A stretch of 64,000 nucleotides of DNA from Streptomyces sp. SID12501 (GTDB lineage Bacteria; Actinomycetota; Actinomycetes; Streptomycetales; Streptomycetaceae). The stretch spans positions 186,001 to 250,000 of the forward strand of contig NZ_JAAGLU010000003.1 in assembly GCF_010550245.1 (NCBI RefSeq), in the 5' to 3' direction. The translations under genes and the position numbers were made by a program. The notes beneath the pieces were generated by a model. It saw nothing but the letters and a program-made list of their open reading frames with translations, searched no databases and had not been told where the DNA came from. Below are positions 17,631 to 25,724 of the stretch, one piece after another; position 1 is the stretch's first letter; each line of letters begins with the position of its first letter.

Positions 17631-18527
17631 ATGGACCAGGAGCTGGAGCGAGCCGCCCTCGTCGCACTCCTGCGGCGCGGTGATCGCTCATGGTCCGAGC
17701 TGACCGACCAGGTGGAAACCGTCGGGAGTGCGCGAGAGGTCCTGGAGAGCGTGCTCGACGCCTCGGGACAGGGGGCGCTCTTCGATACCGGGCCCGCAGT
17801 GGACCTGGAGGCTGTCGCCGCCGAGATCGCCGCCTGGGACCGCGAGGGCATGCGGCTGGTGACGATCCTGGACGAGGACTACCCCCTCTATCTGCGCCTG
17901 GTCCACCAGCGCCCACCGTTCCTGCTCATGCGCGGCGCGTCGACCGAGAGCGATCTGCAGGGCGATCTGCGAGTCGCCGTGGTCGGAACCCGGACGCCCA
18001 CCCCGGAGGGTGTCGCGTACGCCTGTGCCATCGCCGGCGGGCTCGCCGAACGAGGAGTCACCGTGGTCAGCGGCCTGGCCGCCGGGATCGACACCGCCGC
18101 ACACGGCACCGCGCTCGCGGTCGGTGGCCGTACCGTCGCCGTCATCGGCACCGGCCTGCGGCAGTCCTACCCCGCGCAGAACGCGGGTCTCCAGCGGGAG
18201 ATCGCGGAGCGGGGCCTGTTGATCTCCCAGTTCTGGCCGGACTCGCCGCCCTCGAAGTCGTCGTTCCCCATGCGCAACGCTGTGATGAGCGGCTACAGCC
18301 TCGCCACGGTCGTGATCGAGGCGGCCTACCGCAGCGGTGCCCGTATGCAGGCCCGCCTGGCCCTGGAACACGGCCGCCGGGTCTTCCTCATGCGCTCCCT
18401 CATGGACCATGAATGGGCGAGGGAGTACGCGGGCAGACCCAACACCACCGTCATCGACGGCCCCGAGGACGTCTTCAGCCAACTCGACTCTCTCGTGCCC
18501 ACCACGGGCGAACTGACCTGGGCCTGA
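17631..18527 (+). CDS. DprA/Smf-like SLOG-fold protein (divergent)
   Basis: 298 aa. The Rossmann-like DprA core is clear: VAVVGTRTPTPEGVAYA, then VVSGLAAGIDTAAHGTAL (SGxAxGID motif), then SFPMRNAVMSGYS and VIEAAYRSGARMQARLALEHGRRVF. The N-terminal 90 residues are a short helical domain. It lacks the C-terminal wHTH of housekeeping DprA, and the usual G-x-N-xL-I ending is replaced by a different 35-residue tail. DprA loads RecA on incoming single-stranded DNA; SLOG relatives can instead bind or cleave nucleotides. Start is the apparently leaderless ATG 17631. The next gene, 13 bases on, encodes a ComF-like phosphoribosyltransferase, so the pair looks like one unit. Confidence 0.8.
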   Translation: MDQELERAALVALLRRGDRSWSELTDQVETVGSAREVLESVLDASGQGALFDTGPAVDLEAVAAEIAAWDREGMRLVTILDEDYPLYLRLVHQRPPFLLMRGASTESDLQGDLRVAVVGTRTPTPEGVAYACAIAGGLAERGVTVVSGLAAGIDTAAHGTALAVGGRTVAVIGTGLRQSYPAQNAGLQREIAERGLLISQFWPDSPPSKSSFPMRNAVMSGYSLATVVIEAAYRSGARMQARLALEHGRRVFLMRSLMDHEWAREYAGRPNTTVIDGPEDVFSQLDSLVPTTGELTWA

Positions 18528-18540
18528 CGGGCAGACCCAC

Positions 18541-19293
18541 GTGACAACAGTCGTCGGGCTGTCCGCCCGTTACGCCAACTTCCTCGTCCATCCCTTATTG
18601 CCCGGCCCCGGCGTGTGCCAGGTCTGCCGTGGCCCGGCGAGGACCGGCTGTCCCACCTGTCTGCCCTGCCACCAGACAAGCAGAATCCTTGGCGCTGACG
18701 CCGCCGACGCCGTGGTCCCGGTCAGCCTGGCGCTCAAGGGCGAGCAGTACGCGAACGAGCTGTGGCGCTACAAAAACACCGCAGGCCCGCAGCAGCAGTA
18801 CTTCCGCACGGGCCTGGCAGCCGTCCTCTGGCGTTTTCTTGCCCTGCACGAGGACTGCGTGACGAACCACTGCGCCGTCCCCGGCTTCGAGATCGTCACC
18901 ACGGTGCCCAGCACCAGTGGTCGTGCGGATCATCCCTTGCGCACCATGGCCGCAGACATGGTCGGCATCACCCGCGACCGCTACCGCGACCTGCTCACAC
19001 CTACACCGGACGCGGTCGAACTCGGACGCACCGCGTCCGCCTCGCGCTACACGTCATCACCACTGTGGAACGCGAACGTCCTGCTCATCGACGACACCTG
19101 GACCACTGGCAACCACGCCCAGTCCGCAGCCGCCGCCCTGAAGGCCGCCGGAGCGGGCAGCGTGGCAGTCCTCGTCCTCGGACGCCACCTCAACAGCGGC
19201 TACGGCGACACGGCGACACATGTCGAGCAGGCACGGCTGCGCAGATTCTCCTGGGAGAGCTGCGCGCTCAAGAACTGGGACCACGTGCGCTGA
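18541..19293 (+). CDS. ComF-like phosphoribosyltransferase with N-terminal zinc motif
   Basis: 250 aa from GTG 18541. Four cysteines arranged CQVC...CPTC (plus one more, LPC) near residues 26-43 form a ComF-type zinc site. The PRPP-binding loop reads VLLIDDTWTTGNHAQSA near residue 180, which fits type I phosphoribosyltransferases (DD-x-TTG). Between them lies a variable hood. ComF proteins are implicated in DNA uptake but their reaction is not established. It directly follows the DprA-like gene with a 13-base gap and a weak ribosome site, suggesting coupled translation. Both are short accessory forms, so DNA or nucleotide handling outside classic competence is the likely theme. Confidence 0.75.
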   Translation: MTTVVGLSARYANFLVHPLLPGPGVCQVCRGPARTGCPTCLPCHQTSRILGADAADAVVPVSLALKGEQYANELWRYKNTAGPQQQYFRTGLAAVLWRFLALHEDCVTNHCAVPGFEIVTTVPSTSGRADHPLRTMAADMVGITRDRYRDLLTPTPDAVELGRTASASRYTSSPLWNANVLLIDDTWTTGNHAQSAAAALKAAGAGSVAVLVLGRHLNSGYGDTATHVEQARLRRFSWESCALKNWDHVR

Positions 19294-19773
19294 GGACGAC
19301 CGCGGATTCGCGGCGACGTCCAAGGGCCGGAGTCGCTCTGCGGTGACCGGGAGGCGGGTCAGTGTTCGCTCTCGTCGAGGCGCTCGCCGCCCGCTGGGGG
19401 TGGAGTCCGGGGCTCCGGCCTAGCAAAACGGTGTGGGCGGAAATCGATGTCGCACCGGAACCCGATTCCCCGTGCTCCGGTGCGACCAGCGGTCCTTTCA
19501 AAGGAACTTGGAGAGAAAGAACTCAACCAACCAAACCCCACCCCTCCCGTCCGCAGGAGACAGCGACCACAGCCGCTTCCGCTGCTGCCGCGCAAACTCA
19601 CTCGCCCGAGTGAACATCAGCAACTCAGCTGGATTTGTGCCCGGTTGCCTGCCTTACGCTCAGCGCAGCAGCACGACCACAGGCAACCGCAGACAGCGGA
19701 CATACGACGGCCCCCGCCGGGACTGGCATCCCAATGCGAGGGCCTGACCACCAAGGAAGTCGGAACCTTCCCG
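19294..19773. other. 480-bp gap with an 11-bp hairpin
   Basis: No ORF here has both a ribosome site and good codon use. An inverted repeat GTCGCACCGGA (19449-19459) with its exact complement (19476-19486) forms an 11-bp stem and 16-base loop. A short palindrome CCTTTCAAAGG follows. The stretch may hold the promoter and leader of the HTH/zinc-ribbon gene. An open frame upstream of ATG 19774 continues to 19447 but looks non-coding. Confidence 0.5.
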
Positions 19774-20763
19774 ATGGATACGCAGAACCCTAGTGCGCCC
19801 CCGTGCGCCGAGTCCCGTCCGGCGGGCAAAAATCACCCCCACCGGCGCCCCAATTCCGGCATCTCCGGCGTCATTCATGACAACGCCCGCCACACCACCC
19901 GCTTCACGGTGATCGGCAACCACCTCGCCCAGCACCCCGCGCTGTCACTGCTCGCCATCGGGCTGAGCGTCCACATCCAGTCTCTGCAAGCTGGTTCCCC
20001 GGTCGACATCAAGACCCTCGCCAAGAGGTTCCCCGAGGGACCGGACCGTATCGCCGCCGCCCTGCGCGAACTCGAAACCCACGGCTACCTGCGCCGAACC
20101 CGCGAACGTACCACCGGCGGCAACATCGTCACCCGCACGGTCTCCTGCAACCGCCCCGGACACCACGCCGAGCGCCCTGCCAATACCGCTGCCCATACCG
20201 CTGGCGATACCGACTCCAGGGCCGACAGCTGGGCTGGCACCGGCGCAGACACCCGGACAGACGCCAGGGTCGGGGTCGACCGTCCGACCCGTCCCGCGCA
20301 CCCCACCACCCCCGGCCCGCCCAAGAAGCGCGCCCCACGCAAGCCCCTCCCCGCCGTACCGCAGCCCGCGTACAAGGGGCCAGGTCTCCTCCAGGCCGCC
20401 ACCGACCTCCTCGCCGGGCTCCGCCGCCTCGACCCCGACCTGCTCCTGTCGGCCTGCGACACGGCCCACCTCGCACCCGGCGTCGCCGCCTGGCTGGAAC
20501 GCGACGCCAGCCCCACCGCCGTACGACACGCACTGACCAGCGACCTCCCACCCGAAGGCATGCGCCGCCCAGCCGCATTCCTCGCCCACCGCCTCACCGC
20601 GAAGCTGCCGCCTCCGGCACCTTTCGGGGGTCCTTCCTCACCGCCGGAGACCATCCGCGTCCAGCACCCGCTCCGGAACTGCGACGGCTGCGACCGGGGG
20701 TTCCGGGGGCCAGAGCCCGGCCGCTGCCGTGACTGCCGGATGGCGGTTCCCGTGGCCGCCTGA
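19774..20763 (+). CDS. Winged-helix protein with C-terminal zinc ribbon
   Basis: 329 aa. Residues 45-125 form a winged-helix segment (LAQHPALSLLAIGLSVHIQSL ... IKTLAKRFPEGPDRIAAALRELETHGYLRR), which fits a DNA-binding domain. A Thr/Ala/Asp-rich linker of about 60 residues follows. The conserved-looking helical block at 205-290 ends in two CxxC pairs (CDGC...CRDC), a likely zinc ribbon. Such HTH proteins recur in streptomycete accessory regions, but no function is known to me. The ATG at 19774 is the best start in frame, although the AAGGA at 19753 is 16 bases away. It probably has its own promoter downstream of the hairpin at 19449-19486. Confidence 0.65.
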   Translation: MDTQNPSAPPCAESRPAGKNHPHRRPNSGISGVIHDNARHTTRFTVIGNHLAQHPALSLLAIGLSVHIQSLQAGSPVDIKTLAKRFPEGPDRIAAALRELETHGYLRRTRERTTGGNIVTRTVSCNRPGHHAERPANTAAHTAGDTDSRADSWAGTGADTRTDARVGVDRPTRPAHPTTPGPPKKRAPRKPLPAVPQPAYKGPGLLQAATDLLAGLRRLDPDLLLSACDTAHLAPGVAAWLERDASPTAVRHALTSDLPPEGMRRPAAFLAHRLTAKLPPPAPFGGPSSPPETIRVQHPLRNCDGCDRGFRGPEPGRCRDCRMAVPVAA

Positions 20764-20934
20764 CGCCCGCCCTCGTACGTCAGCAGCTCGCTCGCACGAA
20801 GAGCCGGGGTCCACCATGGTCAGCTCGTCACCACTGGACAGATTTCCGCCGACGCCTTTCCCGCCTCCTCCCGAGGCTCGCTCGGCCGCCGCCACGGCTC
20901 GATACCCTGGCGACGGCATCTCCAAGAGGACACG

Positions 20935-21087
20935 ATGAACACCCGGTCCGACCACGGACACGAGCTGATCCCGCGTCCCGAGCACACCCCTGACGCCCTG
21001 CGCGCGGCCCTTGCCGTCGCCGATCCGGGCCGTCTGGAGGAGATGCAGGCCCAGAAGGACGAGGCCATGAAGGCAGTCCGCGAGTGA
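20935..21087 (+). CDS. Short DUF6247-like protein, probably truncated antitoxin
   Basis: 50 aa with AGAGGA 4 bases before the ATG. The sequence TPDALRAALAVADPGRLEEMQAQKDEAMKA resembles the N-terminal half of DUF6247 proteins, small actinobacterial proteins often encoded upstream of a ParE/RelE-like partner. Those I know are about 90-100 residues, so this looks shortened by an internal deletion. Its stop overlaps the next start (GTGA at 21084-21087), and that partner is also broken. Assignment is from memory of the family. Confidence 0.5.
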   Translation: MNTRSDHGHELIPRPEHTPDALRAALAVADPGRLEEMQAQKDEAMKAVRE

Positions 21088-21170
21088 GCTGGAAGTGGGA
21101 GTACGCGTTCGGTGCGGAGGAAACTGCTCGAACCGCCCCGCTCAGGTTCAACCGGTGCCGGCCGAGCCCT
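21084..21170 (+). pseudogene. 5' fragment of a toxin-like gene
   Basis: GTG 21084 opens MSWKWEYAFGAEETA, which resembles the start of small ParE/RelE-like proteins paired with DUF6247 in streptomycetes. After about 15 codons the similarity ends and the frame runs antisense into the lectin gene (3' end at 21173). The remnant suggests the pair was cut when the neighbouring block arrived or rearranged. Confidence 0.4.
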
Positions 21171-21172
21171 GC

Positions 21173-22609
21173 TCAGGAAGCCGAGGGACGGACGATCTCC
21201 CACTCCTGGTCGTCGATGTTGGAGCAGGTGAAGAGTGTGAGGTCGGTTCCGTCGCCGCCGGTGCTGAAGCCGCCGACGTCCAGGCATTCGTTGTTGCTGG
21301 CGTAGTTGCGGATCCAGTAGTCGCCGCTCGGCTGTTTGGCGAGCCACCACAGCTGGTTGTCAGCGGTCGTGCCGTCGCAGGTGTACTCGAGGATCGGCGA
21401 ATTGATGGGCTTGGAGCCGTAGTCCGACAGATCCACGCAGAGCTGGTCCTTGACGTTGCGGATCTGGAAGAGAGCCGAGCCGCCGGGACCCAGCTTCGGG
21501 TACCTCACCTCCAGGTTCCACCGCTGGGTTCCGGCGGCGTCATCGTCGCAGTTGGACTGCACGACCCGGCCCTTCAAGTCGGTGTCTTCGGGCGCCGGGA
21601 GGTCGGCGCACATCTTGGTGGTCGAGTTGCGCAGCATGATGCTGGACGCGGGCAGCACGCTCGGGGCCTTCGGCTTGGCCGACGGGGACTGCGCGCCCCC
21701 GCCTCCGGCGCCTCCATCGGCCTGCGCCGAGGCCGTCGGCTGAACTGCCGGTCGGGTCGGCTCGACGGGCGGGGCCGATTCGGCGGGGGCCGAAGGCTGC
21801 GCCGTAGGCGTCACGAGGGGAGGCGGCAGCGTGCTGACGGCGACCGCCTGCAGCTCCCGGGCGCTGCTGGTGACCCTGGGCTTGTAGGCGATCCACAGCA
21901 TCGTGAAGGTGATCGCGAGCGCCAGGAAGATGCCGAGCGAGGTGGCGAGCCAGCCGGGCAGGAAGCTCCGCTGCACATAGGTGCCCTCGACCCCGAGCGG
22001 TGTCAGCCCCGACCGCTTCACCTCGAGGGTGTACGGCCGTTCCTGCTTGGAACCGAACCAGGTGATCTGCCGCGGTTTCAGCGTGGCGTTCACGAACGTG
22101 GCACGGCCGGGTTCGATCTGTACGTTGCTCGGATGGATGTCGTACGACAGGTGGTCGCCGTTGTCGCTTCCGCTGAGCGACGCGGTCACCTTCGTGTTGC
22201 CGAGGTTGTCGACAGCCAGTCTGGCGCGTCCCCGGAAACGGCCCTTCACCGTCGGAGGGACCAGCTCGGCCCGCACCTCCGTGAAGGGGGTGATCGTCAG
22301 GTTTCCCTCGGGGACGGTCGTCGACTCCGGATGCTCGGTCGGTGTGATCCGTACCGCGTACGGGTTCGGGCCCGCTGTCGCGTCCGGTGTGCGCGGCGGC
22401 GCGAACGTCAGCTCCACCGTCCCCGTCGTCCCTGGGAACAGCCGCAGCAAGGCGGGCTCCACCGTGGTCCAGGGCGCGGGAACACCTACCGGTTCGAAGC
22501 GGTACTCGTCGACCACGTCACCGGTGTTGCGCAGCCGCAGCCGCACGGTCGCGCTGCCACCGGGGTCCACCGTGACCGAAGCAGGTTCGAGAGAAGTCCA
22601 AAGGCTCAC
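21173..22609 (-). CDS. Membrane protein with cytoplasmic Ig-like region and extracellular ricin-type lectin
   Basis: 478 aa. The N-terminal 215 residues have two beta-sandwich-like units (SVTVDPGGSATVRLRLRNTG; TVKGRFRGRARLAVDN), then one transmembrane helix near 223-245, a Pro/Ala/Ser linker of about 70 residues and a C-terminal ricin B beta-trefoil with three QxW-type motifs (TQRW, NQLWW, DQEWE). With no signal peptide, the Ig-like part should be inside and the lectin outside. The GTG start has no clear ribosome site and a -10-like TAACGT 6 bases upstream, so it may be leaderless. It is last in a run of four minus-strand envelope genes; the lectin may bind wall or polysaccharide. Confidence 0.8.
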   Translation of the reverse strand: MSLWTSLEPASVTVDPGGSATVRLRLRNTGDVVDEYRFEPVGVPAPWTTVEPALLRLFPGTTGTVELTFAPPRTPDATAGPNPYAVRITPTEHPESTTVPEGNLTITPFTEVRAELVPPTVKGRFRGRARLAVDNLGNTKVTASLSGSDNGDHLSYDIHPSNVQIEPGRATFVNATLKPRQITWFGSKQERPYTLEVKRSGLTPLGVEGTYVQRSFLPGWLATSLGIFLALAITFTMLWIAYKPRVTSSARELQAVAVSTLPPPLVTPTAQPSAPAESAPPVEPTRPAVQPTASAQADGGAGGGGAQSPSAKPKAPSVLPASSIMLRNSTTKMCADLPAPEDTDLKGRVVQSNCDDDAAGTQRWNLEVRYPKLGPGGSALFQIRNVKDQLCVDLSDYGSKPINSPILEYTCDGTTADNQLWWLAKQPSGDYWIRNYASNNECLDVGGFSTGGDGTDLTLFTCSNIDDQEWEIVRPSAS

Positions 22610-22744
22610 TGTTCGACGTTACGGTGGCGATCGGCTTCCGTCAGGAGTCAGCAGGGCAGGCCGGGCTGCCCCTACGGGCACCGATCACCTGACGGCAGCG
22701 GCAGGGCCTTGCGGTGCCCTCCGGCGAGTAGCTTCCGGTGAGGG

Positions 22745-24049
22745 CTACGCCGTCGCGCAGACCGGTACGTCGGGCAGCTTGTTGTCCGGTGAGCTGACGT
22801 AGATGTTGGACATGTAGCCGCCGTACTGGGGCAGGTACGCCCACCAGTTGTTGGTGTACGGCGGTACGGAGACGGTCTCGCCCTGCTTCTGGCAGCTGAT
22901 CAGGACCTCCACACCGGCGGGCAGGCGTGTCAGGGAGCGCGCGGTGGTCGCCGCCTCACGGACGTTGACCCCCGATCCCCAGGTCCCGTACCACTTCCCC
23001 GCCGGCCTGGTCGCGCCGGGCACGTCGAGGCTGCGGGTCAGCCTGCCGAGGTCCGTGTACGCCTTGCCGTAGGAGGTGCCGACGGGATGCAGGGTGAGCA
23101 CGGCGACGATGGCACGGTCGCCGGTACCGACCGTGCCGGTGGTGTGCAGGGCGGGCCGGGCCAGGTCCACCTGTGCGGCGGCACGGGTGACGGCCGGTGT
23201 CCGCGCCGCCGACTCCGAGCCGGCCTCCGGTGCGTTGTCCGCGGCCGGGTTCGGTGCCGAGGTCTTCGATACCGAGGTCTTCGATGCCGCCTCCGCGTTG
23301 CTCGCGCCGGAGGGACCGCAGGTGCCGTCCTCGTACTCGCCCGACCAGCCCTGCTTGACGGCCCAGGGGCGGTCGAAGGCGGCTGCGATGCCGAAGTGCT
23401 GGTCGAAGGCGTCCGAGGCACAGCGTGTCGACTGCCGCAGGTTGGTCATGATGAACTCCCGTACAGGCGCCGGAGCCTGCTCCAGGATGTAGCGGTAGAT
23501 CTTCACCGTGTCGCGGGCCGAGATGGCGGTGTAGCCCCAGAAGCCCTCCATTCCGGCGGGGGGACCGACCGTGTCGCTCAGACCGAGCTGGGTCACCATA
23601 CGGTCGATGATCGCCGGGCCGCCGCGCGCGACCCAGTAGTGATCTGCCGCCTCGTCGTAGCTGCTGCGGAGCATGGGTTCCAGCAGGGCTCGGTCGGCGG
23701 CCGGAATGGTGTAGTTCGGACCGCGGTCCCGGAAGAAGTCGAGGGTCAGCAGCAGTTTGACGACGGAGGCCGAGCGGAACTGCATGCTCGCGTTGACCTG
23801 TTCGGTGAAGGTCCCCGTCTGCCGGTCGTACACCACGACCCCGGCGGTGACACCGGCCGGGATCTGGGCCTGTGCGGCCGAGGTGGAGACCGTACGGTCG
23901 GATCCGGCCTCCGCGCCAACCGGCGGGACCGGAGCGGCTGTCGAGGTGGCCGCTGTAGTGAGGCCGAGCAGCAGGGCGGCCACCGGGAGCAGTGCCCGGC
24001 TCGCCGCCGTCGTCGTCGGCAGTCCACGGGCCGATGAGATGTGCCACAT
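22745..24049 (-). CDS. Secreted serine hydrolase (beta-lactamase fold) with C-terminal SH3 domain
   Basis: 434 aa with a long signal peptide (to about residue 45) and a good ribosome site (GGGGGAAG). The penicillin-recognising fold is indicated by SASVVK (Ser95, Lys98 as SxxK), with AADHYW and a downstream MTNL...WSGEY region. A disordered Ser/Ala-rich linker (about residues 250-310) has a small tandem duplication (KTSVSKTSA). The C-terminal 85 residues form an SH3-type wall-binding domain (GSGVNVREAATTARSLTRLPAG). It probably acts on or senses peptidoglycan. A strong hairpin at 24108-24149 separates it from the kinase gene upstream, so it needs its own promoter. Confidence 0.8.
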   Translation of the reverse strand: MWHISSARGLPTTTAASRALLPVAALLLGLTTAATSTAAPVPPVGAEAGSDRTVSTSAAQAQIPAGVTAGVVVYDRQTGTFTEQVNASMQFRSASVVKLLLTLDFFRDRGPNYTIPAADRALLEPMLRSSYDEAADHYWVARGGPAIIDRMVTQLGLSDTVGPPAGMEGFWGYTAISARDTVKIYRYILEQAPAPVREFIMTNLRQSTRCASDAFDQHFGIAAAFDRPWAVKQGWSGEYEDGTCGPSGASNAEAASKTSVSKTSAPNPAADNAPEAGSESAARTPAVTRAAAQVDLARPALHTTGTVGTGDRAIVAVLTLHPVGTSYGKAYTDLGRLTRSLDVPGATRPAGKWYGTWGSGVNVREAATTARSLTRLPAGVEVLISCQKQGETVSVPPYTNNWWAYLPQYGGYMSNIYVSSPDNKLPDVPVCATA

Positions 24050-24107
24050 GATCGTCTTCCCCCTGTTGCATAAGGTGACAGAACGATCCTCAACGCTATT
24101 CAGGTCG

Positions 24108-24149
24108 GCTCGGGGCCGCTCCTGATGTATGTCAGGAGCGGCCCCGAGC
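24108..24149 (-). terminator. 18-bp perfect hairpin terminator
   Basis: Arms 24108-24125 and 24132-24149 pair without a mismatch (GCTCGGGGCCGCTCCTGA) around a 6-base loop. It begins 9 bases past the kinase stop in the direction of minus-strand transcription and therefore ends the FHA-kinase transcript. Confidence 0.85.
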
Positions 24150-24157
24150 CCGGTGCG

Positions 24158-25705
24158 TCAGAGTGTGTAGTCCTTGAGATAGGCGAGGACCTTGTCCACG
24201 TGGGGCTGTACCGCCGCCGGTACGCCACCGGCCTCGATGACGGTTCTGTCGCTGGTGCGGTAACCGGCGGTTATCAGCGCGGGGAGGTTCTCGCTCAGCC
24301 CGCTCTGCTTGAAGCGCTGGTCGAGCCAGCAGGTGAACACGGCCATGCTGGCGATGGCGTCGGGAGGAGACATGTAGTCCTTGTCGCCGTCGCGGTCGCC
24401 GTCCACGGCCCATGCCTTGAACACCGACGGCGTCCACATGGCGATGCCGTGCTCGCCGGTGGCGGTCCGGGACGCCTTCGGGTCGAAGCCGCTCTCGGCC
24501 TTGATCATCGCGGCCAGCAACGCCGGGGTGACCTCCTTGTCCGTGCACCGCTTCGCGGCGTCGGTGATGATCTGCCGCAGGGCGACGGGCACATCGGAGT
24601 CGGCGGGAAGGGCCCCGGGCAGGTCGGTGTCGGCGAGCGCGGTCCCGGGTGCGGAGGACGCCGACTTCGTGGGTGCGCCCTTGTCGTCGGAGGGTACGAA
24701 GGCCATGACGAGGCCGGCGACCGTCGCACACGCGGTGAGTGCGGCGGCGAGCAGGATCGCCGGACGCCGGCGAAAGGGGCGGGGGAGCCGCTCGGCGTGC
24801 AACTCCCGTACGCGCCGCGACAGTTCCTCCGCTTCCAGGGCTGCCCGGGTGGCGTGGTCCGGAGCCAGGCACTCGACGATGAGCTTCCGCCACCCCGGCT
24901 CCAGGCAGTCGTCGAGGCGAAGCGGAGTCGATCCGTTGGCATAGGCCTGGGCGGCCAGGGAGCGGGCCCGTGCCGTACTGCCGGGGAACGGATGGAGCCC
25001 ACCCGTCAGCACCTGGTGCGCCAGCACGCCGAAAGCCCAGATGTCGGCCGTCTTCCGCACCGTCGTGCCACGGACGCCGGTGCGCTCCGACCACCACTCC
25101 GGGGGTACGTGGTCGAGAGAGCCCATGGGCGGAACGTACGCGTGAGTTCCTTCCAGTTCCACGGTGAGCCCGAAGTCCGCGAGCCACACGGCTCCCTCGG
25201 GGCCGAGGAGGATGTTCGCGGGCTTGAGGTCCGCGTGGATCCAGCCGTGGGCGTGCATGTGCGCCAGTCCGGCGGCCACTCCGCCGAGGATGCGTTCGAC
25301 GTCCGCTAAGGGGTGCCCGGTCCGGCCCGCCGCGAGGAGATCCTGCAGACTGCGTTCCGCGCGGTCCATCACCAGCGCTGTCACGCCGTCCAGTTCGGGC
25401 CGCTCGGGATCCTTCAAGGTCACGACCGCATGGGTGCGTACCAGGTGGGGGTGGTCCGCCTCCGTGCTGAACCGTGCCTCCTTGCGCGCCAGTTCCTCCA
25501 TCGACGCACGCTGTCCTGGGGTCAGCAGGTCAGTGCGCAGGAGCTTGATGGCCACGGCCGCGCCGCCCGCGGCACTGTCGACGGCTTTCTCCGCGGCATA
25601 CACGCTGCCCCAGCTTCCGGAGCCGATCAGGCCGGTGATTCTCCACTCGCCGATCCGGTACCCCGGTGCCGGGTCGAGCGGCGGAGTGGTGTGGGGGTGA
25701 TTCAT
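24158..25705 (-). CDS. Ser/Thr protein kinase fused to an extracellular lytic transglycosylase-like domain
   Basis: 515 aa. Residues 20-300 are a Hanks-type kinase: G-loop GSGSWGSVY, Lys54 in VAIK, catalytic loop HADLKPAN (157-164), DFG at 177-179. The Arg of HRD is replaced by Ala, so this is a non-RD kinase. A transmembrane helix spans about 316-336. The outer 145 residues match an SLT/lysozyme-like domain: LLAAMIKAESGFDPKAS with Glu404 as the likely catalytic acid, then GEHGIAMWTPSVF. PknB kinases normally carry PASTA repeats in this position; here an enzyme-like wall domain takes that place. The FHA gene lies 19 bases upstream in the same operon. Confidence 0.85.
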   Translation of the reverse strand: MNHPHTTPPLDPAPGYRIGEWRITGLIGSGSWGSVYAAEKAVDSAAGGAAVAIKLLRTDLLTPGQRASMEELARKEARFSTEADHPHLVRTHAVVTLKDPERPELDGVTALVMDRAERSLQDLLAAGRTGHPLADVERILGGVAAGLAHMHAHGWIHADLKPANILLGPEGAVWLADFGLTVELEGTHAYVPPMGSLDHVPPEWWSERTGVRGTTVRKTADIWAFGVLAHQVLTGGLHPFPGSTARARSLAAQAYANGSTPLRLDDCLEPGWRKLIVECLAPDHATRAALEAEELSRRVRELHAERLPRPFRRRPAILLAAALTACATVAGLVMAFVPSDDKGAPTKSASSAPGTALADTDLPGALPADSDVPVALRQIITDAAKRCTDKEVTPALLAAMIKAESGFDPKASRTATGEHGIAMWTPSVFKAWAVDGDRDGDKDYMSPPDAIASMAVFTCWLDQRFKQSGLSENLPALITAGYRTSDRTVIEAGGVPAAVQPHVDKVLAYLKDYTL

Positions 25706-25724
25706 CCCGGGCGAGCCTTTCGGT

